From positions 172,663-236,662 of the forward strand of contig CANLDA010000003.1 of NCBI GenBank assembly GCA_947489325.1: 64,000 nt of DNA, given 5' to 3'. Origin of the DNA: an uncultured Paracoccaceae bacterium (lineage in GTDB: Bacteria > Pseudomonadota > Alphaproteobacteria > Rhodobacterales > Rhodobacteraceae). The position numbers were made by a program, and so were the translations under genes. Below the pieces are notes generated by a model. The model was not told the DNA's origin. It did no database searches and saw only the letters and a list, made by a program, of their open reading frames with translations. Positions 1-8,315 of the stretch are shown piece by piece (the first letter of the stretch is position 1; the number at the start of each line of letters is the position of its first letter).

Positions 1-214
1 TTTTGGTTCGGCTCAAGGCCGCATCGAAACCCAGTCAGAGTTTGTCTCGCAACTAACTGACTCTCTGAAATCTGGCATTGGGTCTCTGGTCGACGCCGAT
101 CTGGAAGAAGCCTCCGCACGATTGCAAGCCCTGCAGGTACAGCAGCAACTGGCGACCCAATCGTTGTCGATCGCCAATCAGGCGCCTCAGTCACTCCTGT
201 CTCTGTTCCGATAA
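1..214 (+). CDS. Flagellin, C-terminal end (partial)
   Basis: The gene enters from the left edge with its reading frame starting at base 2, and it stops at 212-214. About 70 residues are visible. They form the amphipathic, Gln- and Leu-rich helix typical of the flagellin D0 C-terminus (ALQVQQQLATQSLSIANQ, ending LLSLFR). Flagellin is the filament subunit, exported through the type III apparatus encoded by the rest of this region. The flagellin regulators flaF and flbT follow directly, which supports the call. The N-terminal part is outside the window, so length and completeness cannot be judged. Confidence 0.9.
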   Translation, partial: FGSAQGRIETQSEFVSQLTDSLKSGIGSLVDADLEEASARLQALQVQQQLATQSLSIANQAPQSLLSLFR

Positions 215-227
215 ATTCGGGCCAGAT

Positions 228-252
228 GAGGGTGCGGTAAAATCGCACCCTC
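228..252 (+). terminator. Strong hairpin between flagellin and flaF
   Basis: A perfect 9-bp stem (GAGGGTGCG at 228-236 pairing with CGCACCCTC at 244-252) encloses a 7-base loop, 14 bases after the flagellin stop. No clear T-run follows, so it may be a 3' stabiliser or processing hairpin for abundant flagellin mRNA, or an attenuator before flaF, rather than a full intrinsic terminator. Confidence 0.45.
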
Positions 253-294
253 TGAAACCTCACAACGACGTTTTGGCCTCAGGAAGGATCTAAG

Positions 295-672
295 GTGACC
301 CCCAATACACTTGCGCAGCGAGCCTATGCACAAGCCTCCGCTCCGATACGTACTCCACGTGGAACTGAATACGATGTCATCGTGCGTATTACACATCGTT
401 TGAAATCAGCCGCCCAAAAAGGCAAATCAGGTTTCAACGAACTTGCGCAGGCGCTGCATACCAATCGGCAATTGTGGACATTGTTGGCAGCAGATGCCGC
501 TGGGTCCGACAATCAACTACCTGCCGAACTTCGGGCCCGTATCCTATACTTGGCCGAATTCACACAACTACACAGCAGCAAAGTCTTAAGCGGGAAAGTT
601 TCCGTTCGCCCTTTGCTTGAAATTAACACGGCCGTCCTAAAAGGCCTTCGCCAAGGGAGCCAACCATCATGA
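295..672 (+). CDS. flaF: Flagellar biosynthesis regulator FlaF
   Basis: A 125-residue protein matching FlaF, found mainly in alphaproteobacteria next to flagellin genes. The early Y-x-Q-A segment (AQRAYAQAS) and the helical middle (ALHTNRQLWTLLAAD) are typical. In Caulobacter FlaF is needed for flagellin synthesis and export and acts opposite to FlbT; the same role is inferred here. The start is GTG at 295, with an AGGA-type ribosome site just upstream (aaggatctaag). It overlaps flbT by four bases, which implies translational coupling. Confidence 0.88.
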   Translation: MTPNTLAQRAYAQASAPIRTPRGTEYDVIVRITHRLKSAAQKGKSGFNELAQALHTNRQLWTLLAADAAGSDNQLPAELRARILYLAEFTQLHSSKVLSGKVSVRPLLEINTAVLKGLRQGSQPS

Positions 673-1073
673 GTGGTCTTGTTCTAAAACTCAGCCCAAA
701 AGAGCGCGTGCTTGTAAATGGCGCTGTGATCGAAAACGGTGACAAGCGCAGCCGCTTGTCCATTATGACGCCCAATGCCAATATTCTTCGTCTGCGCGAC
801 GCGATCCATCCCGAAGAGGCACATACGCCAGTGCGGCGTATCTGCTACGCAACCCAATTGGTTCTGTCTGGTGATGCAGATCCAGAAGAAAGCCGATTGC
901 AGTTGTTGCGGCGTATCGAAGAGCTAAGTCAGGTGCTGACCGATATCGACAGTCGGCGCCAACTGACATTGGCCACCAACGCAGTTCTTGAAGACAAGTT
1001 CTATCAATGCCTTAAGGCATTGCGTGCCCTCATTCCGCGTGAAGATCGCCTACTTGGAGCACGCCTGTCATGA
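669..1073 (+). CDS. flbT: Flagellin mRNA repressor FlbT
   Basis: A 134-residue protein matching FlbT. The N-terminal beta-rich part (LVLKLSPKERVLVNGAVIEN) and the IRKLS-like region with D-A-I-H-P are characteristic. In Caulobacter FlbT binds the 5' untranslated region of flagellin mRNA and promotes its decay until the hook is finished. The ATG overlaps the flaF stop (ATGA), and its own stop overlaps the start of the next gene in the same way, so flaF, flbT and the DUF1217 gene look like one translationally coupled unit. Confidence 0.88.
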   Translation: MSGLVLKLSPKERVLVNGAVIENGDKRSRLSIMTPNANILRLRDAIHPEEAHTPVRRICYATQLVLSGDADPEESRLQLLRRIEELSQVLTDIDSRRQLTLATNAVLEDKFYQCLKALRALIPREDRLLGARLS

Positions 1074-1858
1074 CCTTTCAACCGATCATACCGGCCAGTG
1101 GTTTGGTCGGTTGGAACTTTCTGCAACGCACAATTGACAGCCAATCCAACACGTTCAACAAAAGCCCAGAGGTGGTTCGGGACACGGATTATTTTAAGGA
1201 ACACATTGGTAATATTGATACTGCTGCAGATTTGGTAAGTGATCGCAGGCTGCTGCGCGTCGCACTGGGCGCCTTTGGCTTGCAAGACGACATCGACAAT
1301 AAATACTTCATCCAGAAAATGCTGGAAGACGGGATATTGAAAGAGGATGGCCTTGCCAATCGCCTGTCTGACCCTCGCTACAAAGATCTCGTGGGGGCCT
1401 TTGGGTTTGGTGACTTCAGCACACCACGCAGTAAGCTGTCGACATTCGGTGATGAGATCGTAAGCGCATATCGAGAACGCTCATTTGAAGTCGCGGTAGG
1501 GGATCAAGATGACACAATGCGGCTTGCGTTAAATGCCGAACGCGAAGTTCTTGATCTCGCTGAAGACAATATTTCCAATTCAGCAAAATGGTTCGCCATC
1601 ATGGGGAGCGGTCCGTTACGAGAGGTTTTTGAAACCGCGCTGGCACTTCCAGCATCCTTTGGGCAAATTGACATCGATAAACAGCACGAGGTTTTTCAAG
1701 AACGCGCAGAGAACATCTTTGGCACGTCTGATATATCTGATTTTGCCCAAGAAGAGATGCGTGAAACCCTCGTTCAAAGATACTTTCTTATGTCTCAAAT
1801 ATCTTCTTTTCAGGCTGCAAGCCCTGCCAGTATCGCATTAACATTGTTGGGTGGGTAA
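1070..1858 (+). CDS. DUF1217 flagellar-associated protein
   Basis: A 262-residue soluble protein of the DUF1217 family, recognised from its N-terminus (SGLVGWNFLQRT), the D-x-x-YF motif (TDYFKEHI) and the GAFGLxDD segment. These proteins occur in alphaproteobacterial flagellar clusters but have no defined biochemical function. No signal peptide or membrane segment is visible. It overlaps flbT by four bases and converges on fliI. A role in flagellar assembly or regulation is inferred only from position. Confidence 0.72.
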   Translation: MTFQPIIPASGLVGWNFLQRTIDSQSNTFNKSPEVVRDTDYFKEHIGNIDTAADLVSDRRLLRVALGAFGLQDDIDNKYFIQKMLEDGILKEDGLANRLSDPRYKDLVGAFGFGDFSTPRSKLSTFGDEIVSAYRERSFEVAVGDQDDTMRLALNAEREVLDLAEDNISNSAKWFAIMGSGPLREVFETALALPASFGQIDIDKQHEVFQERAENIFGTSDISDFAQEEMRETLVQRYFLMSQISSFQAASPASIALTLLGG

Positions 1859-1869
1859 CACCTACCCAA
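1847..1869. terminator. Hairpin between convergent DUF1217 gene and fliI
   Basis: A 9-bp stem with one G-T wobble (TTGGGTGGG at 1847-1855 with CCTACCCAA at 1861-1869) and a 5-base loop overlaps the stop codon of the DUF1217 gene. It sits in the 20-base gap before the fliI stop. The position suits a shared terminator, but neither side has a strong T-run. Confidence 0.4.
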
Positions 1870-1878
1870 CCTGTTGAT

Positions 1879-3249
1879 TTATCGTCCCGCAATGCCAGAA
1901 GCGCGCGACTTTTTGATGCCACCTTGAATTCCCGCACGTCGCAAAATCAAATTCAAACGCGCAAAGCTGTTTTCTGCAGAAACAGACTCTGTTTCCCCGA
2001 TAAACCCATCCAGTTCTGGCCAAACGCGAATCGCTTGATCCAGGCGAGGATCGCTACCTTCACTATACAATCCCGCACGCACCATAACGGCTGATTGCTC
2101 ATATGCTCCCAACAAGGAACGCGCTTCAGTGATGGTCCGGTTTTCTTCCTCCGAGGCCGCATGGGGCAAGCTTCGGGAAACAGAACGGAGCAGGTCAATC
2201 GCTGGATACCGCCCGCGTTCTGCAATATTACGATCCATCACCACGTGGCCATCCAAAACACCGCGCAAAATATCAGCGACCGGTTCATCCATATCAGAAC
2301 CGGCGACAAGCACGCTGAACAATGCGGTAATATCGCCCATCGCTCCCGACCCTGGGCCTGCCCGTTCGCACAGCGACATGATCATATGCGAGGTGGAAGC
2401 CGGAAAGCCGCGCAATGCAGGCATTTCTCCAGCGGCGACAGCGACCTCGCGATGCGCTTCGGCAAAACGAGTGATGGAGTCGGCCAAAAACAGAACCTGT
2501 TTTCCTTGGTCACGGAAATACTCTGCCACGCTCATCGCGGTCCATGCACAGCGTCGGCGCACCAACGGAGATTGATCGGACGTGGCCGCAACCACAACGC
2601 TGCGCGCCATCCCTTCTGCTCCCAAAACATTGTCAATGAAATCGCGTAGTTCGCGCCCACGTTCGCCAACAAGTGCAAGAACAACCACATCTGCTTGCAC
2701 ATGACGCGCAAGATGGCCCAGCAAGCTTGACTTCCCGACGCCAGAACCTGCGAAAAGCCCCATCCGCTGCCCGCGAACAAGGGGAAGCATCGTGTTGAAA
2801 ACTGACATTCCGGTTTCCAACCTTTCACCCAAGGCCCGCCGTTCTGCGGGCTTTGGCGGAGTGTTCCGCAAAGTTCGAAATGTTGTGCCTCGCAACAGTG
2901 GATCCCCATCAATCGGGCGTCCATAAGGATCAATGACTCGCCCAATCCAGGAGTCCGCAGGCGCAATTCCCATAGAGCCGATCAATACGGCCCGATCCCC
3001 CATCGACACGCCTTCTGGTGCGCAATCCGGAAGAACCGAAATTTCATCACCATGGAGTTGCAGCACCTCTCCCTCCAGAATGGCACCATCACGCAAGTGA
3101 ACCCGTAATTGATCACCAATGCGCGCAAGCTGACTTAATCCCGCAACTCGCAGAATATTTCCCTCAACGGCGCTTATGCGGCCAACTTCGCGAACAGGCT
3201 GTAACGACGACAGTTCTGCCCGGAAAACGTCCATGCTCTTAATTGTCAT
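1879..3249 (-). CDS. fliI: Flagellum-specific ATPase FliI
   Basis: The ATPase of the flagellar type III export apparatus, on the cytoplasmic side of the basal body. The F1-beta-like core is complete: Walker A (AGSGVGKSS, about residues 167-175), the VVLALVGERGRE segment, and the Walker B region (QVLFLADSITRFAEAHRE). The reading frame is open up to 3360, but that would run into flgB. I chose ATG 3249 (MTIKSMDVF) because GGAG lies six bases upstream and it gives 456 residues, close to the usual FliI length of about 440. ATG 3261 is an alternative. The gene diverges from flgB across about 85 bases. Confidence 0.9.
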   Translation of the reverse strand: MTIKSMDVFRAELSSLQPVREVGRISAVEGNILRVAGLSQLARIGDQLRVHLRDGAILEGEVLQLHGDEISVLPDCAPEGVSMGDRAVLIGSMGIAPADSWIGRVIDPYGRPIDGDPLLRGTTFRTLRNTPPKPAERRALGERLETGMSVFNTMLPLVRGQRMGLFAGSGVGKSSLLGHLARHVQADVVVLALVGERGRELRDFIDNVLGAEGMARSVVVAATSDQSPLVRRRCAWTAMSVAEYFRDQGKQVLFLADSITRFAEAHREVAVAAGEMPALRGFPASTSHMIMSLCERAGPGSGAMGDITALFSVLVAGSDMDEPVADILRGVLDGHVVMDRNIAERGRYPAIDLLRSVSRSLPHAASEEENRTITEARSLLGAYEQSAVMVRAGLYSEGSDPRLDQAIRVWPELDGFIGETESVSAENSFARLNLILRRAGIQGGIKKSRASGIAGR

Positions 3250-3334
3250 CCATTTCTCCATAATTCTTCTGAAAACAATTTCTAAAGGAATCACCGTTAA
3301 GTCTTGATGTACGTCACTCGAGGGAGAAGCCCCG

Positions 3335-3733
3335 ATGTTCAAAAATTTGGATGTTTTCAAAATATCTCATGCGATGGCCGTTCATGCGGCGACGCGTCAG
3401 TCCGCTATTGCGCAGAATATTGCAAATGCGGATACCCCCGGATTTCAGGCGCGCGAGGTGGCGTCGTTCAAGGAGTTTTTGCGCCCACAACAACGCAACT
3501 CTTCTGCGGCAGCTTTGCGTGCAACGCGTGATCGTCATTTGAACGGTCACAGCAGCGCAAACAAACCCGCCGTTTTTCAGGCAGAGGTCCAAGGCAGCGC
3601 GCCAAACGGCAATTCCGTTTCACTTGAAGAGGAAATGTTGAAGGCCGTTGAGGTACAGCGCCAACACGAACGCGCCCTGTCCATCTACAAATCGTCTCTA
3701 GGCGTCTTGCGCACCACACTTGGTCGCCGGTAA
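3335..3733 (+). CDS. flgB: Flagellar proximal rod protein FlgB
   Basis: 132 residues. The rod/hook family motif is present near the N-terminus (QNIANADTPGFQAREV, about residues 29-44), and the C-terminal helix (EEEMLKAVEVQRQHERALSIYKS) is typical of FlgB. It builds the proximal rod in the periplasm. A ribosome site (GGGAGAAG) precedes the ATG. It is the first gene of the flgB-flgC-fliE-fliQ-flgF-flgG-flgA-flgH run. Confidence 0.9.
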   Translation: MFKNLDVFKISHAMAVHAATRQSAIAQNIANADTPGFQAREVASFKEFLRPQQRNSSAAALRATRDRHLNGHSSANKPAVFQAEVQGSAPNGNSVSLEEEMLKAVEVQRQHERALSIYKSSLGVLRTTLGRR

Positions 3734-3751
3734 TCCAGAAGGATAAACAGT

Positions 3752-4138
3752 ATGAGTGATTTTTTGGATGCATTAAGCATCACCTCAAGCGGTTTGCGCG
3801 CCCAAGCTGCGCGCCTGCGTCATGTTTCAGAAAACATCGCCAATGCGGATACCCCTGGATATCGCCGCAAAACCGTTTCATTCGAACAAGAACTTTCTGG
3901 CGCAGAAGGTGCTGTTTCGACTGGTCGTGTGAACCTCGATTCATCAGAACTTGAACGAATTTATGACCCTTCGCATCCGATGGCCGATGAAACCGGTCAC
4001 TTCGATGGGTCCAACGTAAATCTTATCATCGAAATCGCAGACGCACGCGAAGCGCAGCGTAGTTATGAAGCCAACCTCAAGATGTTTGAACAAACAAAAC
4101 GTATGTCATCAAGCCTGCTTGAACTGCTTCGCAAATAA
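3752..4138 (+). CDS. flgC: Flagellar proximal rod protein FlgC
   Basis: 128 residues, near the usual FlgC length. It carries the rod motif ENIANADTPGYRRK (about residues 28-41), the SNVNLIIEIADAREAQRSYEAN segment in the C-terminal half and a coiled C-terminal helix. It assembles with FlgB and FliE into the proximal rod. An AGAAGGA ribosome site lies about nine bases before the ATG. It is 18 bases after flgB and 11 before fliE. Confidence 0.92.
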   Translation: MSDFLDALSITSSGLRAQAARLRHVSENIANADTPGYRRKTVSFEQELSGAEGAVSTGRVNLDSSELERIYDPSHPMADETGHFDGSNVNLIIEIADAREAQRSYEANLKMFEQTKRMSSSLLELLRK

Positions 4139-4149
4139 GGAGATCTAAA

Positions 4150-4440
4150 ATGGATATTCGCTCTGTCATGGCCGCACAAAAATATGCGGCAGCACGACCT
4201 GCAACGGAACCCACACAGGGGGTATCAGAATTGGGCAATGCCTTTAAGGACCTTGCCCAAGATTTTGCCACAACGATGCAAGAAGGCGAAGAAATCGCCA
4301 TGCAATCCATGACCGGACAGGCTGACCCACACGCGCTTGTTCAGGCCTTGGCACAGACCGAACTTGCGGTGGAAACCGCCGTCACAATTCGCGACAAAGT
4401 CGTCGAAGCCTATCAGGAAATCCTGCGAATGCCGGTCTGA
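4150..4440 (+). CDS. fliE: Flagellar hook-basal body protein FliE
   Basis: 96 residues, the usual FliE size. The conserved C-terminal half is clear (DPHALVQALAQTELAVETAVTIRDKVVEAYQEILRMPV, in pieces). FliE joins the MS ring to the rod and is an early export substrate. Its TGA shares one base with the ATG of fliQ, so the two are probably translationally coupled. Confidence 0.92.
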   Translation: MDIRSVMAAQKYAAARPATEPTQGVSELGNAFKDLAQDFATTMQEGEEIAMQSMTGQADPHALVQALAQTELAVETAVTIRDKVVEAYQEILRMPV

Positions 4441-4709
4441 TGCTGGAAGAAGTGATCTTTTTCGACACATTGCGTCAGGGGCTTTGGATCGCCGTCCTGA
4501 TTTCCTCGCCCATTCTGACTGTCGCTTTGGTGTCTGGTCTGGCGGTGGGGTTGTTTCAAGCGTTGACGTCAATTCAGGAAATGACTTTGACCTTTGTGCC
4601 GAAACTGATCGCGATTGTCGTCGTATTTTGGGCCACCATGGGATTCATGACACAAACGCTCGTGTCATATTTTCAGTCTCAATTAGTCCCCCTCATTATC
4701 GGAAGCTGA
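4440..4709 (+). CDS. fliQ: Flagellar export gate protein FliQ
   Basis: 89 residues with two hydrophobic segments (about 15-38 and 50-75) and the FliQ signature LFQALTSIQEMTLTFVPK between them. FliQ is a core part of the FliP-FliQ-FliR export gate in the inner membrane. In this genome fliQ is separated from fliP (20.5 kb) and fliR (9.4 kb), a split arrangement seen in several alphaproteobacteria. Confidence 0.93.
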   Translation: MLEEVIFFDTLRQGLWIAVLISSPILTVALVSGLAVGLFQALTSIQEMTLTFVPKLIAIVVVFWATMGFMTQTLVSYFQSQLVPLIIGS

Positions 4710-4712
4710 CAG

Positions 4713-5426
4713 ATGGAAAACGCAGGTTACACAACCCTCACACGACAGGCCGGTTTGATGCGCGAGATGAACGTCGTGGCCAACAATATCGCAAACTCTG
4801 CCACCACAGGATACCGTCAGGAAGGCCTTATCTTTTCAGAATATGTCCAAAGAACAAGCGATGGGCCATCGCTGTCCATGGCCACTGCCAATATTGGCAA
4901 CACATCGATGATGCAGGGTACGTTAACCCCAACCGGTGGCACTTTTGACTTTGCCATCGAAGGCGACGGATATTTCATGGTTGAAACCCCAATGGGGGAA
5001 CGCCTGACCCGTGCCGGAACTTTTTCGCCAAACGCTGCTGGTGATCTTGTCAACATGGATGGGCATCGCGTTCTTGATAGCGGCGGCGCCCCCATTTTCA
5101 TCCCTCCGGATGCACAGGATTTGAACGTTGCCGAAGATGGCACCATTAGCTCCAACGGCACCCCGATTTCGCAACTTGGGATATTTGACCCCAACGATCC
5201 TGGGGCAATGATACGCGAGGACGGCGTACTGTTTCATGCCCAAGCAGGTGCCGAAGTTTCGGAGAATCCACGCGTTCTACAGGGGTTTTTAGAAGGCTCC
5301 AACGTCAATCCTATTTCTCAGATTGCTCGCATGATCGAAGTTCAGCGCGCCTATGAAATGGGGCAAAGATTCTTGGACGCGGAAAATGAACGTGTCCAAA
5401 GCGCCCTGCGTACCTTTGTAAAATAG
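4713..5426 (+). CDS. flgF: Flagellar basal-body rod protein FlgF
   Basis: 237 residues, normal for FlgF. It has an N-terminal rod motif (NVVANNIANSATTGYRQEG, about residues 18-36), the central LTRAGTFSPNAAGDLVNMDGHRVL segment and a C-terminal SNVNPISQIARMIEVQRAYEMGQ helix. It forms part of the rod. It is three bases after fliQ and 15 bases before the closely related flgG. Confidence 0.92.
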   Translation: MENAGYTTLTRQAGLMREMNVVANNIANSATTGYRQEGLIFSEYVQRTSDGPSLSMATANIGNTSMMQGTLTPTGGTFDFAIEGDGYFMVETPMGERLTRAGTFSPNAAGDLVNMDGHRVLDSGGAPIFIPPDAQDLNVAEDGTISSNGTPISQLGIFDPNDPGAMIREDGVLFHAQAGAEVSENPRVLQGFLEGSNVNPISQIARMIEVQRAYEMGQRFLDAENERVQSALRTFVK

Positions 5427-5441
5427 TGTGAGGAAACAGTC

Positions 5442-6227
5442 ATGAAAGCCCTACAAATTGCCGCCACCGGCATGAGCGCCCAACAAATGCGGGTCGAGAC
5501 GATTTCGAACAATTTGGCAAACATGTCGACCACCGGCTATAATGCCCGTCGCGCCGAATTCGCCGACCTCCACTATCAACAAATCAACCGTGCCGGGGCA
5601 GTGAGTGCCGCCGATGGTACGGTCTTACCCACCGGTGTTCAGGTCGGCTTAGGCGTGCGCCCTTCGGCGATTACCGTCAATCTTGCACAAGGGTCATTGT
5701 CTGCCACCGGCGGTGATCTGGATTTGGCCGTTGAGGGGCAAGGATATTTCGAGGTCACACTGCCATCCGGACAATCGGCCTATACGCGTGATGGCGCACT
5801 TAAACGCAGTGCGGATGGGTTGATCGTCACCTCTGATGGTTATGCGGTTTCTCCGGAAATCACCATTCCCAATGATGTGCGCAGCATTTCCATCAACGCC
5901 GACGGCGAGGTTTATGCCTATTTTCAAGAGGCCACAGAAGCACAGCTTTTGGGTCAGTTGACGCTCGCCGGTTTTTCCAATGCCAAAGGGTTGGAGGCAA
6001 TGGGCAGCAATCTCTTCCTTGAAACCGAGGCTTCAGGTTCCCCAATCGTTTCGTCCCCGGGTACGGATGGATTGGGGACATTGCGTCAAGGTTATCTTGA
6101 GGCCAGTTCTGTTGATGCCGTACGCGAAATCACTCAATTGATCGAAGCCCAGCGCGGATACGAATTGAACGCCAAAGTCATTTCTGCCGCCGATCAGATG
6201 ATGGGCGCAACGACGCAGGTGCGCTGA
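5442..6227 (+). CDS. flgG: Flagellar distal rod protein FlgG
   Basis: 261 residues, the standard FlgG length. Markers are the N-terminus MKALQIAATGMSAQQ, the rod motif ISNNLANMSTTGYNARR and the C-terminal SSVDAVREITQLIEAQRGYE. It forms the distal rod, which passes the peptidoglycan and outer membrane. An AGGAAACAG ribosome site precedes the ATG. Its TGA overlaps the flgA start by one base. Confidence 0.94.
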   Translation: MKALQIAATGMSAQQMRVETISNNLANMSTTGYNARRAEFADLHYQQINRAGAVSAADGTVLPTGVQVGLGVRPSAITVNLAQGSLSATGGDLDLAVEGQGYFEVTLPSGQSAYTRDGALKRSADGLIVTSDGYAVSPEITIPNDVRSISINADGEVYAYFQEATEAQLLGQLTLAGFSNAKGLEAMGSNLFLETEASGSPIVSSPGTDGLGTLRQGYLEASSVDAVREITQLIEAQRGYELNAKVISAADQMMGATTQVR

Positions 6228-6646
6228 TGAAAATCTTTGCAATCATAGGTCTTATTCTGGTGGCGCATTCAGGGTTGGCTGACACTGTCGTATCCACACA
6301 GGTCATTCGCCCGAAAACTGTCATCTCTGCCGATTATCTTGCGGTGAAAGCTGTGGATATTCCCGGAACCTATACCGACATTGCTCATTTAGTTGGGCTT
6401 GAGGCGCGGATTGCGATTTATCCCGGACGCCCCATCCGATCAGGAGACGTAGGTCCCCCCGCTCTGATCGACCGCAATCAAACCGTAACGCTGATTTATC
6501 AACGTGGCGGATTGGTCATCATAGCAGAGGCGCGCGCGCTGGATCGCGCAGCAGCCGGAGAAACAATCCGCGTCATGAATCTGTCCTCTCACACCACGGT
6601 TGCCGGGTTCGTGCAATCAGATGGCACCGTTCGCGTGCTGCAATAA
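6227..6646 (+). CDS. flgA: P-ring assembly chaperone FlgA
   Basis: 139 residues with a signal peptide (MKIFAIIGLILVAHSGLA) and a SAF-like fold region. The first part (RPKTVISADYLAVKAVDI) and the last (GETIRVMNLSSHTTVAGFVQSDGTVRVL) match FlgA C-terminal sequences. FlgA is a periplasmic chaperone for the P-ring protein FlgI (encoded at 25.3 kb). It is short compared with enterobacterial FlgA (about 220), as is usual in alphaproteobacteria. It is coupled to flgG by a one-base overlap. Confidence 0.87.
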   Translation: MKIFAIIGLILVAHSGLADTVVSTQVIRPKTVISADYLAVKAVDIPGTYTDIAHLVGLEARIAIYPGRPIRSGDVGPPALIDRNQTVTLIYQRGGLVIIAEARALDRAAAGETIRVMNLSSHTTVAGFVQSDGTVRVLQ

Positions 6647-6656
6647 GGATATTCCG

Positions 6657-7385
6657 ATGAAACACACATTCTCCATTTTCTGCGGATTTCTTGCGCTGGC
6701 CGCTTGCGATCGCATTGAAAACGTCGGCAAGGCGCCAAGTTTTACCCCCAGCATGAACAACCAAGAACATTTTGCCATGAGCAACCCAACCATGCCACAA
6801 GCCGTGCCGCATGAGCGCAAAGCTGATCAGGCGTCCCTCTGGAGTCGCAATCGTCAATCCTTGCTTGGCGATCGGCGCGCCATGGGGCGTGGCGATATCA
6901 TGACTGTGGTAATCGAGATCGATGAAAAAGCTGAAATATCCAACTCCACGTCTCGATCGCGCAATGGATCGGAATCTCTTGGAATTCCGCAACTCTTTGG
7001 AATTCCGCAACGGGTGGATGAAAAACTTCCAGAAGGGGCATCTCTCGGCAACGCTGTGTCCATCAATTCTACCGGTAGCAGTGGAGGCGACGGGAGTGTA
7101 AGTCGCCAGGAAAAATTAGAACTGCGTATCGCCGCAACGGTTGTGGATGTGTTGCCCAACGGCGTCCTTGCGATTTCCGGCCTGCAAGAGGTTCGCGTGA
7201 ATTTCGAATTACGAGAGCTTGTGGTTTCAGGTTTCGTACGCCCCGAAGACATCTCACGGCGGAATGAAATTACTTATGACAAAATCGCTTCAGCGCGTGT
7301 GTCCTATGGTGGTCGCGGTCAAATTACAGACGTTCAACAACCGCGTATCGGCCAACAGATGCTTGACATCTTACTTCCATTCTAA
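6657..7385 (+). CDS. flgH: Flagellar L-ring lipoprotein FlgH
   Basis: 242 residues with a lipoprotein signal ending LALAAC (Cys at residue 17). The FlgH core is present: SLWSRNRQSLLGDRRAMGRGDIMTV and the C-terminal VRPEDISRRNEITYDKIASARVSYGGRG. It forms the outer-membrane L-ring around the rod. The frame is open further upstream inside flgA, but the ATG at 6657 gives the proper signal peptide and has an AAGGA site just before it. Confidence 0.93.
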   Translation: MKHTFSIFCGFLALAACDRIENVGKAPSFTPSMNNQEHFAMSNPTMPQAVPHERKADQASLWSRNRQSLLGDRRAMGRGDIMTVVIEIDEKAEISNSTSRSRNGSESLGIPQLFGIPQRVDEKLPEGASLGNAVSINSTGSSGGDGSVSRQEKLELRIAATVVDVLPNGVLAISGLQEVRVNFELRELVVSGFVRPEDISRRNEITYDKIASARVSYGGRGQITDVQQPRIGQQMLDILLPF

Positions 7386-7394
7386 GGGGTGATC

Positions 7395-7901
7395 ATGGGT
7401 AAACTACTTCCAGTCCTTCTTGCAGTTATTGGCATTTGCGTCGGTGTCGGTTCAGGCCTCATGCTGAAGCCTGAACCGCACATGCCTGATATAGCCGCCA
7501 ATCCCTGCGGTGAGGATCCCAACCATGCCTTGGCAAAAGCCAAACACGAACCCGAAGAAGAGGACATTCCGTCCGATCGGGAATACGTCAAACTGAACAA
7601 TCAGTTTGTGGTCCCTGTGGTGGTCAATGAAAAGGTATCATCTTTGGTGTTGCTGACCATCAGCATCGAGATAACTACGGGGCAAAAAGAGGCTGTGTTC
7701 GCCAAGGAGCCAAAGTTACGAGATGGGTTTTTACAGGTGATGTTTGATCATGCGAATGTTGGCGGTTTTGATGGCACATTCACCAGCTCTAACAATATGG
7801 ACATATTACGGGCGGCCCTGAAAGAAGTCGCCGTTGCCACCATGGGATCTATGGTCACTGATGTATTGATTACAGATGCCAACCGGCAAGACGTCTCCTG
7901 A
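7395..7901 (+). CDS. FliL-family basal body protein (first copy)
   Basis: A 168-residue membrane-anchored protein. It has an N-terminal hydrophobic segment (residues 4-24), a short acidic linker (EPEEEDIPSD) and a C-terminal domain resembling FliL (KLNNQFVVPVVVNEKV, then VLITDANRQDV at the end). FliL proteins surround the stator and support torque. I chose ATG 7395 because AAGGGG lies five bases upstream; GTG 7389 is less likely. It follows flgH within ten bases and converges on the flhB operon. A clearer FliL is encoded at 17416, so this is a divergent paralogue. Confidence 0.7.
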   Translation: MGKLLPVLLAVIGICVGVGSGLMLKPEPHMPDIAANPCGEDPNHALAKAKHEPEEEDIPSDREYVKLNNQFVVPVVVNEKVSSLVLLTISIEITTGQKEAVFAKEPKLRDGFLQVMFDHANVGGFDGTFTSSNNMDILRAALKEVAVATMGSMVTDVLITDANRQDVS

Positions 7902-7907
7902 CACAAC

Positions 7908-8315
7908 TTAATGGCGCAGCAGGTCCTCAATCTGCTGTTCCGTTTTCTTTATCTTTTCTGCTCGAGCACCAACCTGTTGTTGCTGAAGTAATTCTTCGGC
8001 AACAATTTTTTTGCCAAATGCCTTACGCATCCCCACGAGAATATTGTCCTTACGTGCAAGAACGTTCGCCAAGCGTGCGTTCAGGACCGTGCGACTGCGG
8101 CCAACCCAACGCTGCCACATAACATCCCCACCGTAGGCCGCAATGGCAGTGTCTTTAACCAGTGTTGATCGCCCGCTGCGCTCTTGTTCAGTCAGCTCTG
8201 CCAACATGCGTCGCAGTTTTTGCTCTTCTGCTGCTATGTCGGCCAGCTTTGCCTGTTCGATCTGATAGCGCGCCTCAGTTACAGACACCAAATCCGACAG
8301 TGGGTATTTGCTCAT
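7908..8315 (-). CDS. Small coiled-coil flagellar protein, FliJ-like
   Basis: A 135-residue protein rich in charged and Gln-containing helices (EQAKLADIAAEEQKLRRMLAE, and EELLQQQQVGARAEKIKKTE near the end), with no signal peptide. It is the last gene of the flhA-fliR-flhB operon and overlaps flhB by four bases. Size, coiled-coil character and position suggest an export chaperone such as FliJ, but sequence identity with FliJ is not clear by eye. An uncharacterised flagellar-cluster protein is the safe reading. Confidence 0.5.
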   Translation of the reverse strand: MSKYPLSDLVSVTEARYQIEQAKLADIAAEEQKLRRMLAELTEQERSGRSTLVKDTAIAAYGGDVMWQRWVGRSRTVLNARLANVLARKDNILVGMRKAFGKKIVAEELLQQQQVGARAEKIKKTEQQIEDLLRH

